Shown in pieces: positions 19,404-28,491 of a stretch of 64,000 nt of DNA. A program made the position numbers and the translations under genes. This DNA comes from CAWJMD01 sp963845675 (GTDB lineage Bacteria; Actinomycetota; Actinomycetes; Actinomycetales; CAWJMD01): contig CAWJSX010000003.1 in assembly GCA_963845675.1 (NCBI GenBank), positions 124,001-188,000 on the forward strand, in the 5' to 3' direction. The notes beneath the pieces were generated by a model. That model worked only from the letters and a program-made list of their open reading frames with translations. It was not told where the DNA came from and did not search any database. Position 1 is the stretch's first letter; each line of letters begins with the position of its first letter.

Positions 19404-20364
19404 ATGCCGGCCGACCGTGACACCTCCCGCGTGCCCTCTCCCGCCCCCGACGGGGCGATGGAGCTCGACGAGATCTCGGAGCTGCGCAGGTCGCTCGAGC
19501 TGGTCACCCCCGAGGACGCCGCGGACGGCGACGCGCAGCCGAAGGCCGTGCCCCCCTGGCGGATGGGCTACCCGTACGCGAAGAAGCTGCCCCGCGCCGA
19601 GTACGAGCAGACCAAGCGCGCGCTGCAGATCGAGCTGCTCAAGCTGCAGCTGTGGGTCAAGGACACCGGCCAGCGGCTTCTGCTGGTCTTCGAGGGACGT
19701 GACGCCGCGGGCAAGGGCGGCGTGATCAAGCGGTTCACCGAGCACATGAACCCCCGTGGCGCACGGGTCGTCGCGCTGGAGATCCCGACCGACCGCGAGC
19801 GCACGCAGTGGTACTTCCAGCGGTACGTCGAACCACCTGCCGGCGGCCGGCGAGATCGTCATGTTCGACCGGTCCTGGTACAACCGCGCCGGCGTGGAGC
19901 GGGTGATGGGCTTCTGCTCGCCGGGGGACTACCTGGAGTTCATGCGCGAGTGCCCCGAGTTCGAGCGCATGCTGGTCAACTCCGGCATCGACCTGAGCAA
20001 GCTGTGGTTCTCGGTCGGACGCCAGGAGCAGGCGCGCCGGTTCGCCGCCCGCCGCACCGACCCCGTGCGGCAGTGGAAGCTGTCGCCGACCGACCTCGCC
20101 AGCCTCGACAAGTGGGATGCGTACACCGAGGCCAAGGAGGCCATGTTCTTCTACACCGACACGCGTGACGCCCCGTGGACGGTGATCAAGTCCAACGACA
20201 AGAAGCGCGCCCGCCTCGAGGCGATGCGAGTGCTGCTGTCGCGGTTCGACTACCCGTCGAAGGACCACGACGTGGTCGGCAGACCCGACCCGCTCATCGT
20301 CGGCCCGGCGGCGCGCGTCTTCGAGACCGACGAGAACCCGCACCCGCTGTTCCCGACGCTCTGA
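19404..20364 (+). CDS. ppk2: Polyphosphate kinase 2 (one frameshift)
   Basis: About 319 residues. It has the PPK2 P-loop in VFEGRDAAGKGGVIKRF (98-110), the strand VVALEIPTDRERTQWYFQRY, the second conserved block IVMFDRSWYNRAGVERVMGFC, LKLW-like LSKLWFSVGRQEQARRF, LSPTDLASLDKWDAY and the C-terminal WTVIKSNDKKRARLEAMRVLL. A single one-base shift near 19835 separates the two halves. Single-domain PPK2 enzymes move phosphate between polyphosphate and nucleotides; the direction and preferred nucleotide (AMP, ADP or GDP) are not deducible by eye. It is divergent from the acyltransferase, another storage-related gene. Confidence 0.9.
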
Positions 20365-20424
20365 CCCGGCGACCGGGCGCCACGGCGACGGATGCTTGGA
20401 TGACCGTCGACGAGGAGGCGGTCG

Positions 20425-22982
20425 GTGGCTGGTCGGGTGGGCGGGGCGCGCAGGGGAGTACCCGAGCTCGTCGCGGGCGTTGTCGCCGCACTGTCCTACT
20501 GCCTCGGCCAGGTGCTCGCCGGCCGGTTCCCGTTCGGCCCGCAGACACGCAGCGTCAACGACTACGGCACGCAGCTCGTCCCGCAGTACGCGCACCTGCG
20601 CGACGTGCTGACCGGGCAGGCGACCGGCGACCTGTGGTTCACCTGGCAGAGCGCGCTCGGGGTGCCGTACCTCCCGGACGTCGGCGTGTACATGTCGAGC
20701 CCCCTGTCGCTGCTCGTCGTGCTCTTCCCCCGCGACCAGATCGACCTGGCCGCGTTCGTGATCCACCTGCTGCACCTGGCGCTCGCCGGGTCCGCGATGA
20801 CGTGGTACCTGCGCCGGATCGGTGACGGCTCGTGGGTGGTCGCGTCCGCCCTGGGCGCCGCCTACGCGGTCTGCGGGTGGGCCGTCGACGACGCCGGGTA
20901 CCTGACGATCTGGCTGCCGGGCCTCATCGCGTTCCCGCTGATCGCGCTGGCCGGCGAGTGGGCCATCACGTCACAGCGGGCGGTGCTCGCTCCGCTGCTG
21001 GTGGCCCTGCCCTGGTACGCGAACTTCTACACGGCCTACATGGCCACGATCGGCGCCGGGCTGCTCGTCCTGTGCCGTCTGCTCGTCCTGGGCTGGAACC
21101 GCCGGGACACGCTGCGGGCGGCGGTGCGCGTGGCCTGGACCTTCGGGCTGGGCGTGCTCCTGTCGGCCCCCCTGCTCGTCCCGGTGTGGGCTGCGAACAA
21201 CCTGGCCCAGCCGTCCGGCTCGGCGGACCTGACCCGCGCCGACCTGCTGAGGACGCTGGATGCCAGCCCCGGCGACACGCTGGCGCGGCTGCTGCCCGCG
21301 ACGGAGGGCGTGGGTCTGACGCCGGGCCTGTTCGTCACCACACCCGTCCTGCTCCTGGCGCTCACCCTGCCGTGGAACCGGCGGCTCACCTCCCGGGCAC
21401 GCGATCCTGTACCCCGCCACCCTGATCGCCATCGTCGCCACGATGTTCTGGGTGCCGACGCACATGGCCTGGCACGGGTTCGACCTGCCCGACGGCAGCC
21501 CCTTCCGGCAGGCCTTCGTCCTCTGCGGGCTGCTGACGGTGATGGCGTGGGTGTCGCTGGCCAGGAGGCCGCCGGACGCCGTGGCCTGGGCGGGGGGCGT
21601 CGCGTCCCTGGTCGCGGTCTGGCTCGTCGGCAACGGCTCCGTGCACACGTCGCAGTGGACGAACCCGCTCTTCGCGGTCGCGCTGGTCGCGCTGGCCGGC
21701 GTCGTCGTGCTGACGAGGGGACCGGCGTCACGCGGCGGCGGTCCTCGGTGCCGTGATGTGTCTCGTCGTGGTGGCCGAGGGGTCCGTGACCGCGATGGTG
21801 GTCGCCGAGGCCCACGACCGGTTCGCCAAGCGGCCGCCGTGGGGCCCGCTGCTGCAGTCCGTCCGCGACGAGGCCCTCGCCGTCGACGAGTGGCCCGCGA
21901 CGCGCACCACGGTCGGTGCGGTGAGCACACCGGGATCGACCATCTGGAACGCGCCCAACGACGCGATGCTGATCGGGGGCGAGAGCGCCGGCTACTACAG
22001 CAGCCTGATGTCGCGGACGACGACGAACGCCCTGCAGGCGGTCGGCGTGACGTGGGCGGGGTTCAGCCGGAGCATCATCGACACGCCCGACCCCGCCCGG
22101 GACGCGGTGCTGGGCATCGGTCAGCGCCTGGTGACCACGGACATCGACGGCGTCTCCGTCGAGCGCAGGCCGAGCGCACCGCTCGTCTCGGCCCGCTCGG
22201 TCCTGCCGGAGTCGAGCGACAACCCCTTCCGCACCAGGAACAGCCTCTCGGGCACGGACGCGTACACGGTGCCGGACACCGAGGTGCTCTCGGACGACGG
22301 CGTGCCGCTGCCCCTGCGGCGCAGGGGCGGCTACCGCGAACCCGGCGCCGGGGACCGGCCGGCCGCCGTCCTGCGCGCGACCTGTCCCGCGGGGACGACC
22401 GTGCGCCTGACGGCTCCGGACATGGCCGGCTGGGTGGAGATCGACGACGGACGGGTGGCGACGATCCTGACGCCGGGCGCGAGCGGTGCCGGCTTCGTCG
22501 TGAGCGGCGGGCCCGTCGACCTGGGGCCCGCGCCCGCAGGCGAGTTCCGCGTGGACGTCTACGGCGATCCCCGCCTCGTCCTCCCTCCCGAGCCCCTGGC
22601 GTGCTACGACGAGCAGGCGTTGGACGCCGGGATCCGGGAGCTCCAGGAGTCGGCGGCCGTCGTCACCACCGGTGGTCACTCGTTCACCGCGCGGTGGGAC
22701 GAGCCCGTCGACGGCGACGCCCTGGCCCTGGTGACCGCGGTGCGAGGGTGGCGGTGCAGCACCGGAGGTTCGTGGGAGCGGCCGCAGTCCGCCGCGGGGT
22801 TCATCGCCGTCGGCATGGACGGCTCGTCCGAGCTGAGGTGCTCCTTCACACCGGTCGGCCTGGTGCCGGGCGCCGCCCTCGGTCTGCTGGCCCTGGTCGC
22901 CCTGCTCGCCCCCACCGTCCTCCGGCGGTCAGGCGTGTTCTCGGTGCCAGGAAGGCGCCGGTACACCGAGAACGCGCCGTAG
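20425..22982 (+). CDS. YfhO-like multispanning membrane protein (two frameshifts)
   Basis: About 852 residues. GTG at 20425 has GAGGAGG upstream. The N-terminal ~440 residues are polytopic (VVAALSYCLGQVLAG, LLVVLFPRDQIDLAAFVI, LSAPLLVPVWAANNL) with the YfhO-type loop VNDYGTQLVPQYAHLRDVL that follows the first helix. The C-terminal ~400 residues are a non-membrane domain (SVERRPSAPLVSARSVLP, LLPE-like ending) closed by one last helix (LVPGAALGLLALVALLAPTVL). One-base shifts occur near 21400 and 21740. YfhO proteins are GT-C-like proteins that in Firmicutes help glycosylate lipoteichoic acid; the actinobacterial role is unknown. Confidence 0.72.
22932..22978. terminator. Palindrome overlapping the end of the YfhO-like gene
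   Basis: Arms GGCGTGTTCTCGGTG (22932-22946) and CACCGAGAACGCGCC (22964-22978) pair over 15 bases with one G-U and a 17-base loop. It lies inside the last 16 codons, so coding sequence and hairpin are shared. Related to the palindrome at 16175-16223. Confidence 0.6.
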
Positions 22983-23062
22983 CGCGGGCGAGCGCTGCTC
23001 CGATCGGGGGTCCGGGGGAGGCGTTCTAGCCCGTTGGTGGCGTGTGTGGACGCTCGGCGCCA

Positions 23063-23107
23063 CTGGCGACTCGTCCGCTCTAGGGTGTTCGACGGGGTTG
23101 TCCGGGA
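23063..23107 (+). promoter_or_regulatory. Promoter-like element upstream of tad operon (direct-repeat copy 1)
   Basis: A block of about 45 bases containing TAGGGT (23082-23087) that is repeated with few changes at 27834-27879, also just upstream of a gene. The conserved part covers CTGGCGACTCG, CCGCTCTAGGGTGTTC and GTTGTCC. This spacing suggests a promoter with a non-standard -35 or an activator site. The start of cpaF is about 70 bases downstream. Confidence 0.55.
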
Positions 23108-23140
23108 CTGGGTTGTCCGGGACCGGGGTTGTCCGGGACG
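23094..23140 (+). repeat. Three tandem 15-16 bp repeats upstream of cpaF
   Basis: GGGTTGTCCGGGAC occurs three times in a row (starting at 23095, 23110 and 23126) with period 15 to 16. It lies in the leader between the promoter-like element and the cpaF start. Only one diverged copy follows the second promoter-like element. Confidence 0.75.
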
Positions 23141-23160
23141 GGGTCGTGTGGGGGGCGCAC

Positions 23161-24393
23161 GTGGACGCGGTGGCGATCGTCGAGGACGAGGTCCGCGAGC
23201 TGATCCGTCGTCGCGGCGTCGACCCGACGCGTGACCCGAGCGGTGTCCGTCGCCTGGTCGAGGATGCCGTCGCCGACTACGACGACCGCTCGCTGTCCGG
23301 TGGGCTCCCGCCGCTGCCCGACCCTCAGCACGCCGTGAAGTCGGTGCTCGACGCGGTCGCCGGTCTCGGTCCGCTGCAGGCCTACCTCGACGACCCTGAC
23401 GTCGAGGAGATCTGGATCAACGAGCCCGGCAAGGTGTTCGTCGCCCGTCACGGGATCCCCGAGCTCACCACGACGATCCTCACCGCCGACCAGGTGCGCG
23501 ACCTCGTGGAGCGCATGCTGAAGTCGTCCGGCCGACGTGTAGACCTGTCGAGCCCCTTCGTGGACGCGATGCTTGCCGACGGCAGCCGGCTCCACGTCGT
23601 GATCCCCGACATCACGCGTCAGCACTGGGCCGTCAACGTGCGCAAGTTCGTCGTGCGGGCCGACCGGCTCGACGACCTCGTGCGGCTGGGGACGTTGACC
23701 GCCCAGGCCGCGGCCTTCCTCGACGGTGCGGTCCGTGCAGGCCTGAACGTGTTGGTGTCCGGCGGAACTCAGGCCGGCAAGACCACGCTGCTCAACTGCA
23801 TGGGTGCCTCGATCCCGCCCCTCGAGCGCGTGGTCACGTGCGAGGAGGTCTTCGAGCTGAAGATCCCGCTGCGCGACTGCGTCGGCCTGCAGTGCCGCCA
23901 GCCCAGCCTCGAGGGCACCGGTGAGATCCCCCTGCGCCGCCTCGTGAAGGAGGCGCTGCGGATGCGTCCCACGCGCCTGGTCGTCGGTGAGGTGCGTCAG
24001 GCCGAGAGCCTCGACCTGCTGATCGCGCTGAACTCCGGGCTGCCCGGCATGGCCAGCATCCACGCCAACAGCGCCCGCGAGGCGATCACCAAGATGTGCA
24101 CTCTCCCGCTGCTCGCCGGCGAGAACGTGGGCGCGCGGTTCGTGGTCCCGACCGTCGCGGGGTGCGTCGACCTCGTGGTCCACGTCGCACTCGATGCCGA
24201 TGGCCAGCGTCGCGTCCGCGAGATCGTCGCGGTTCCCGGACGGGTGGAGCAGGACGTCGTCGAGACCGCCGACGTCTTCACCACGCGCCAGGGCCGCCTC
24301 GTGCGCGCGGACGGCTACCCTCCGCACGCCGACCGGTTCGAGCGCGCGGGCATCGACCTTGCGGCGCTGCTGCGTCAGGACACCGGACGGTGA
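23161..24393 (+). CDS. cpaF: CpaF/TadA secretion ATPase of the Tad pilus
   Basis: Intact, 410 residues. The N-terminal domain (EDEVRELIRRRGVD, LGPLQAYLDDPDVEEIWINEP) is that of type II/IV secretion ATPases of the VirB11/CpaF type. Then come Walker A GGTQAGKTT (201-209), the Asp box VVTCEEVFELK, Walker B RLVVGEVRQAE and the His box GMASIHANSAREA. It is the hexameric motor for pilin export. GTG at 23161 is preferred because it opens directly into the conserved VDAVAIVEDEV; several in-frame GTGs lie upstream in the tandem-repeat leader. First gene of the seven-gene tad unit; the next gene starts 7 bases after its stop. Confidence 0.92.
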   Translation: MDAVAIVEDEVRELIRRRGVDPTRDPSGVRRLVEDAVADYDDRSLSGGLPPLPDPQHAVKSVLDAVAGLGPLQAYLDDPDVEEIWINEPGKVFVARHGIPELTTTILTADQVRDLVERMLKSSGRRVDLSSPFVDAMLADGSRLHVVIPDITRQHWAVNVRKFVVRADRLDDLVRLGTLTAQAAAFLDGAVRAGLNVLVSGGTQAGKTTLLNCMGASIPPLERVVTCEEVFELKIPLRDCVGLQCRQPSLEGTGEIPLRRLVKEALRMRPTRLVVGEVRQAESLDLLIALNSGLPGMASIHANSAREAITKMCTLPLLAGENVGARFVVPTVAGCVDLVVHVALDADGQRRVREIVAVPGRVEQDVVETADVFTTRQGRLVRADGYPPHADRFERAGIDLAALLRQDTGR

Positions 24394-24400
24394 CCGCGAC

Positions 24401-25266
24401 ATGGGGGTGATCAGCGGACTGCTCCTGGGCGCCGGGCTCTTCTGCATCTGGTGGTCGTTCTGGACCCGCCGCACCACAGCCGGAGACAGCGCCCGCCGCG
24501 TCGCTGAGCGACAGGCTGTCCGACGAGCTGCTGCAGGCGGGCATGGTCGCGGTGGGTCCGCGCGCGCTCGCTGCCGCCTGCACCACCTCGGCCCTGCTTC
24601 GTGGGGCTCGTCGTGCTGGCGGTCTCCTCGTCCCCGCCGATCGCCGTCTGCTTCGCCGTGATCGGTGGTTGGGCACCGTTCTCGCTCGTGCGGTTCCGGG
24701 CGCGTCAGCGGCGCAGCGTGGTCCGTGACCTGTGGCCCGAGGCCGTCGACCACCTCACGTCGGGCATCCGGGCCGGGCTGTCGCTTCCCGAGGCGCTCGC
24801 GCAGCTGGGGGAGCGAGGTCCGAAGGAGCTGCGTCCGGCATTCGTCGCCTTCGCCGAGGACTACCGCGCCACAGGCCGTTTCGTCGACTGCCTTGACCGC
24901 CTGAAGTCCCGCCTGGCAGACCCGGTCGCGGACCGCATCGTGGAGGCGCTACGCCTGACGCGGGAGGTGGGCGGCAGCGACCTCGGCCGCCTCCTCCGAG
25001 CGCTCTCGACCTTCCTGCGGGACGACGCCCGGACGAGGGCGGAGCTCGAGGCCCGTCAGAGCTGGACGGTCAACGCCGCGCGCCTCGCCGTCGCCGCACC
25101 GTGGGTCGTCCTCGCACTGCTGTCCACCCGACCCGAGGCCGTGATGGCGTACAACCGCCCGGCCGGAGTCGTGGTGCTCGCGGTCGGGGCCGCCGCCTCC
25201 GTCGTCGCCTACCGGGTGATGGTGCGGATCGGGCGGTTGCCCGAGGAGAGCCGGGTGCTGCGGTGA
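24401..25266 (+). CDS. tadB: TadB inner-membrane platform protein (two frameshifts)
   Basis: About 288 residues. Start MGVISGLLLGAGLFCIWWSF is the first membrane helix. One-base shifts near 24510 and 24600 lead through LSDELLQAGMVAVGPRALAA to LVVLAVSSSPPIAVCFAVIG. The type II secretion F domain follows: LWPEAVDHLTSGIRAGLSLP, ALAQLGERGP, EALRLTREVGGSDLGRLLRA and two C-terminal helices (WVVLALLSTRPEAVMAYN, VVLAVGAAASVVAY). TadB and TadC form the membrane platform that couples the ATPase to the pilus. Its stop overlaps the tadC start (GTGA). Confidence 0.88.
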
Positions 25267-26211
25267 ACGGCCCTTCGGCCGCGTGGGCGGGCGCCGGCCT
25301 CGGGCTCGTCGCGGGGCTCGGACTGTGGCTGGTGTTCCTCCGGCTGCCCGTGATGCGTCGCCCCACGCTCGACCAGAGGCTCGCGCCCTATGTCCGCGAC
25401 GTCGCTCGGCCGTCGTCGCTGCTGGGTGAGACCGCCTCGGGCACGCCCTTCGCGATCGTCGAACGCATGCTCGGTCCGGTGATGGCGGATGCCGTGCCGC
25501 TGGGTCGAGCGGCTGTCGGGAGGACCCGGCACGGTCCGCCGTCGTCTCGACCAGCTGGGCCGCTCGATGACGGTCGAGCAGTTCCGCGCGCAGCAGGTCG
25601 TGTGGGGGGTGCTGGGTCTGGGTGCAGGTCTGTTCGGCGCACTGGTCCTCGGGCGCGCGCCAAGGCCTCTCTCTCGTGCCGATGCTGGCGATGGTCGTCG
25701 TCGGCGGAGTGGGTGGGGTGCTCGGACGTGACCACCTGCTCAGTCGTGCCGTGCGCAGCCGGGAGGAGCGCATCCTCACCGAGTTCCCCACCGTGGCAGA
25801 GCTGCCTCGCACTGTCCGTGAGCGCGGGGGAGGGCGCGGTCGGGGCGCTGGAGCGCGTCGCCCGGACCACGTCGGGGGAGCTCTCGATCGAGCTGCGGCG
25901 CACGCTGTCCGACGCGCGGGCGGGTGCGACGCTTGGTCGAGGCGCTCGAGGGGATGGCCTCACGCACCAGCCTGCCGATCCTCGCCCGGTTCGTTGACGG
26001 CGTCGCCATCGCCCTGGAACGGGGGACGCCGCTGGCCGACGTCCTGCGGGCGCAGGCGCAGGACGTCCGTGAGGCCGGTCGTCGGCAGCTGATGGAGACC
26101 GGTGGCAAGAAGGAGATCGGGATGATGGTCCCCGTCGTCTTCCTCGTCCTGCCGGTGACCGTGGTCTTCGCCGTCTACCCGGGGTTCGCCGTGCTGAGCC
26201 TCGACCTGTGA
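25263..26211 (+). CDS. tadC: TadC inner-membrane platform protein (four frameshifts)
   Basis: About 315 residues from GTG 25263: WAGAGLGLVAGLGLWLVFL helix, RRPTLDQRLAPYVRD, then, through four successive shifts of one base, WVERLSGGPGTVRRRLDQLG, MTVEQFRAQQVVWGVLGLGA, LVPMLAMVVVGGVGGVLGRD, LALSVSAGEGAVGALERVAR and LVEALEGMASRTSLPILARF, ending in the helix MMVPVVFLVLPVTVVFAVYP. The T2SS-F domain and the paired helices identify TadC. All four shifts are in the same direction (one extra base), a strong hint of systematic error. Confidence 0.87.
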
Positions 26212-26264
26212 TGCAGATCGACCCACGTCACCACGGGGTGACCAGACCAAGAGGATGTGGACGG

Positions 26265-26453
26265 ATGAGTGCGATGCGGGCGGTCAGGCGTCGCTGGGTG
26301 CAGGCCCTGGCCGGGGGCGACCGTGGCGACGTGCCGGGCTGGGTGATGGTCACGCTGATGACGGCCGGCCTGGTGCTGGGGCTCTGGGCTGTGGCCGGCG
26401 ACCAGCTGGAGCGCGTGTTCAGCGAGGCCATGACGCGGATCCTGAACTTCTAG
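26265..26453 (+). CDS. Flp-like pilin peptide
   Basis: A 62-residue peptide with a basic N-terminus (MRAVRRRWVQALAGG), a DRGD junction and a single hydrophobic helix (GWVMVTLMTAGLVLGLW) followed by a short helical tail. Size, place between tadC and tadE, and the G-then-helix plan are those of the major Flp pilin of actinobacterial Tad loci. Unlike most Flp pilins it has no Glu at +5 or Tyr at +6 after the glycine. The ATG at 26265 follows AAGAGGA. It may be the pilin or a helper peptide; no separate prepilin peptidase gene is in the window. Confidence 0.65.
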   Translation: MSAMRAVRRRWVQALAGGDRGDVPGWVMVTLMTAGLVLGLWAVAGDQLERVFSEAMTRILNF

Positions 26454-26456
26454 GAC

Positions 26457-26861
26457 GTGAGTGCGTCTCGGCTCCGGTGTGGGGTCGGCGCGGTCGACCG
26501 CGAGAGAGGTTCTGCCGTGGTCGACTTCGTCGCGGTCTCGACCCTGGTGACCCTGGTCTTCCTCGGTGTCATCCAGCTGTCGCTCGTGCTGCACGTGCGG
26601 AACACGTTGGTCGACTGCGCGTCCGAGGGGGCGCGCTACGGCGGACTGGCCGACCGGTCACCCGCGGACGGCGTCGCGCGGACCCGTGAGCTGATCGGGA
26701 TGTCGCTCTCTCCCCGGTACGCCGAGGACGTGACGGCTTCGACTCGGACGATCGACGGCGTGGTGGTCGTCGAGGTGCGGGTGGACGCGCCCCTGCCGGC
26801 GGTGGGGCTGCTGGGACCGGCGCAGGCGATCACCGTGATCGGGCACGGGGTGCAGGAGTGA
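26457..26861 (+). CDS. TadE-like minor pilin
   Basis: Intact, 134 residues from GTG 26457. The prepilin-like junction RERGSAVVDFVAVSTLVTLV opens the single helix, with Asp at the position normally Glu, then QLSLVLHVRNTLVDCASEGARYGGLADR, the standard TadE tail of the helix, and a small beta domain (VVVVEVRVDAPLPAV). TadE-like proteins are minor pilins processed like Flp. Its stop overlaps the next ATG (TGATG). Confidence 0.85.
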   Translation: MSASRLRCGVGAVDRERGSAVVDFVAVSTLVTLVFLGVIQLSLVLHVRNTLVDCASEGARYGGLADRSPADGVARTRELIGMSLSPRYAEDVTASTRTIDGVVVVEVRVDAPLPAVGLLGPAQAITVIGHGVQE

Positions 26862-27310
26862 TGCCGGTCGGCCGTGACGACCGGGGTTCCGCCGTGGTCG
26901 AGTTCGTCACGCTCGGTGTGCTGCTGCTGGTGCCGGTCATCTACTTCGTGCTCGTGATGGGACGGCTGCAGGCGGCGGCCTTCGCGGTGGAAGCCGCCTC
27001 CCGGGAGGGAGCGCGGGTCGTGGCGGCCGCCGAGGACGACGAAGCCGGCGCCGACCGACTGGCCGCTGTGGTCGAGCTGGCACTGAGGGACCAGGGGTTC
27101 GCGGGGGACGGTGACCCCGAGCAGGAGGTGACGGTCACCTGCGAGAGCGACCCGTGCCTGACCCCCGACTCGGCGGTGACCGTCGTCGTCGAGGTCGACG
27201 TCGTGCTGCCGGGTGTCCCGGCGTTCGTGGACGACGTGATCCCAGCCCGTGTGCCGGTGCGCGCGGACGCGGTCTCCGTTGTCGACCGCTACGCAGGGCT
27301 CACGCCGTGA
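26861..27310 (+). CDS. TadE/TadF-like minor pilin
   Basis: Intact, 149 residues from ATG 26861, with GGAG upstream. DDRGSAVVEFVTLGVLLLVP shows the Gly-cleavage site with the canonical Glu at +5, then a helix running into AFAVEAASREGARVVAAAED and a C-terminal beta domain with a Cys pair (CESDPC). Paralogous to the preceding gene; the two probably form a minor-pilin pair. The GTG of the next gene overlaps its stop. Confidence 0.85.
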   Translation: MPVGRDDRGSAVVEFVTLGVLLLVPVIYFVLVMGRLQAAAFAVEAASREGARVVAAAEDDEAGADRLAAVVELALRDQGFAGDGDPEQEVTVTCESDPCLTPDSAVTVVVEVDVVLPGVPAFVDDVIPARVPVRADAVSVVDRYAGLTP

Positions 27311-27790
27311 GCCGGCGGCTCCGCCGGCGCTGGCACGAGGTCCGCGAGCGTGCGGACGACGGGCAGATCCTGCTGCTGATCCTCTTCTACTCCGTGATCG
27401 CGTTCTCGCTCGCCGCGGTGGTCGTCAGCGCGTCGGCGGTGCACCTCGAACGCAAGCGCCTGCTGGAGGTGGCTGACGGTGCGGCGCTCGACGCAGCGGA
27501 CGCCGTCGACCCCGGCGGCTACTTCGGGGAGGGCGTTCGCCCCGGCTCGGTGCCGCTGTCCGACGCCTCGGTCCGGGCCAGCGTGGACGACTACCTGGCC
27601 GGCCGCCGCGCGTTCGCCGACTTCGACCGACTGGTGGTCGGGTCGCAGACCGGGTGCCAGCGACGGACGTACCGCCGAGGTCACGCTGTACGCCACGGTC
27701 GACCCGCCGTTGGTCGGGTGGGCCCTCGAGGCGTTCGCGGGAGGGATCCCGTTGCACGCCACCGGGTCGGCCAGGGTGGACGCGCGCTAG
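27307..27790 (+). CDS. TadG-like pilus assembly protein (one frameshift)
   Basis: About 160 residues. Start GTG 27307 overlaps the previous stop (GTGA). An N-terminal basic stretch (RRLRRRWHEVRERADDGQ) leads into one helix (ILLLILFYSVIAFSLAAVVV) and HLERKRLLEVADGAALDAAD, the TadG/DUF2134-like signature, then AFADFDRLVVGSQ. One extra base between 27650 and 27665 shifts the frame; comparison with the partial copy at 29052 confirms the place. The tail reads GRTAEVTLYATVDPPLVGW and RVDAR. Last gene of the tad unit. Confidence 0.82.
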
Positions 27791-27833
27791 TGGCGGGGCG
27801 AGACCGACGCGGGGGTCGTCCGGGCGGTCTGAG

Positions 27834-27879
27834 CTGGCGACTCGCCCGCTCTAGGGTGTTCCGACGCAGTTGTCCTGGA
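27834..27879 (+). promoter_or_regulatory. Promoter-like element (direct-repeat copy 2)
   Basis: Second copy of the element at 23063-23107, with four substitutions and one extra base. TAGGGT lies at 27852-27857, 60 bases before the GTG of the next gene. It suggests that the two membrane genes share control with the tad operon. Confidence 0.55.
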
Positions 27880-27917
27880 AGGGCCGCTGAGGCTCACACC
27901 GTACGAGAGGGGGCCGC

Positions 27918-28484
27918 GTGGCCTCGTTCATGCCTTCCGGCTCGAAGCCCCTCCCGCCTGTCCCGCCGGACCGCGATAGTCGGCCGGGGGCCGACGGCCC
28001 GCGCCTGGGTTGCTGGGCCTTCCTGGCCTGGGTCGCGCTGGGCGCGTCCTTCCCCGTCCTGATCGCGATCGCGGCGATCGCGGACTCTCCGGCCATAGCT
28101 GTCGCCTCCTCGTCGGTCGCCGTGGTCTGGGCGCTGGCCAACACCGTGTGGGTCGCCTGGCGGACCGCCACCCGACCGGCGGTCCGTGGCATCCACGGGA
28201 TCCTCGCCGGGGTGTACCTGCTCTATGCCTTCGTGGCCGGGCTGTGGCTCCAGTACCCCGCGCTGCACGGCACCGTGATCTCCCGCAGACGCCGCGAGAC
28301 ACACCTCGACTTCGGTGACGAGCGCTTCTCGCCGCTCCTCGACATCGCCCGGGATGTCGGTGCGCTGGCGTTCGGACTCGCGGTCGCCGGACCGGCCGCG
28401 GCGTACGTCGTCGCCCGCCTCGTCCGCCGGGTCTCCGGAGCCCAGGGCGTCGAGCCGGTCCCCGTCCGGGGCCGAGGGAAGTAG
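27918..28484 (+). CDS. Membrane protein, unknown function (paralogue 1)
   Basis: Intact, 188 residues, not recognised. A Pro-rich cytoplasmic start is followed by four likely helices (CWAFLAWVALGASFPVLI, AIAVASSSVAVVWALANTV, GIHGILAGVYLLYAFVAG, VGALAFGLAVAGPAAAYVV). Between helices 3 and 4 lies a charged loop, LQYPALHGTVISRRRRETH with LDFGDERFSPLLD. The GTG at 27918 has GAGAGGGGG upstream. The same loop pattern recurs in the next gene, so the two are tandem paralogues. A role linked to the pilus is possible from position and the shared promoter-like element only. Confidence 0.7.
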   Translation: MASFMPSGSKPLPPVPPDRDSRPGADGPRLGCWAFLAWVALGASFPVLIAIAAIADSPAIAVASSSVAVVWALANTVWVAWRTATRPAVRGIHGILAGVYLLYAFVAGLWLQYPALHGTVISRRRRETHLDFGDERFSPLLDIARDVGALAFGLAVAGPAAAYVVARLVRRVSGAQGVEPVPVRGRGK

Positions 28485-28491
28485 GCGCCCC

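Noticed and set aside
23094..23140. Possible CRISPR-like or attachment repeat
   Set aside because: Repeats are adjacent without spacers, only 15-16 bases long, and no cas or integrase gene is near.
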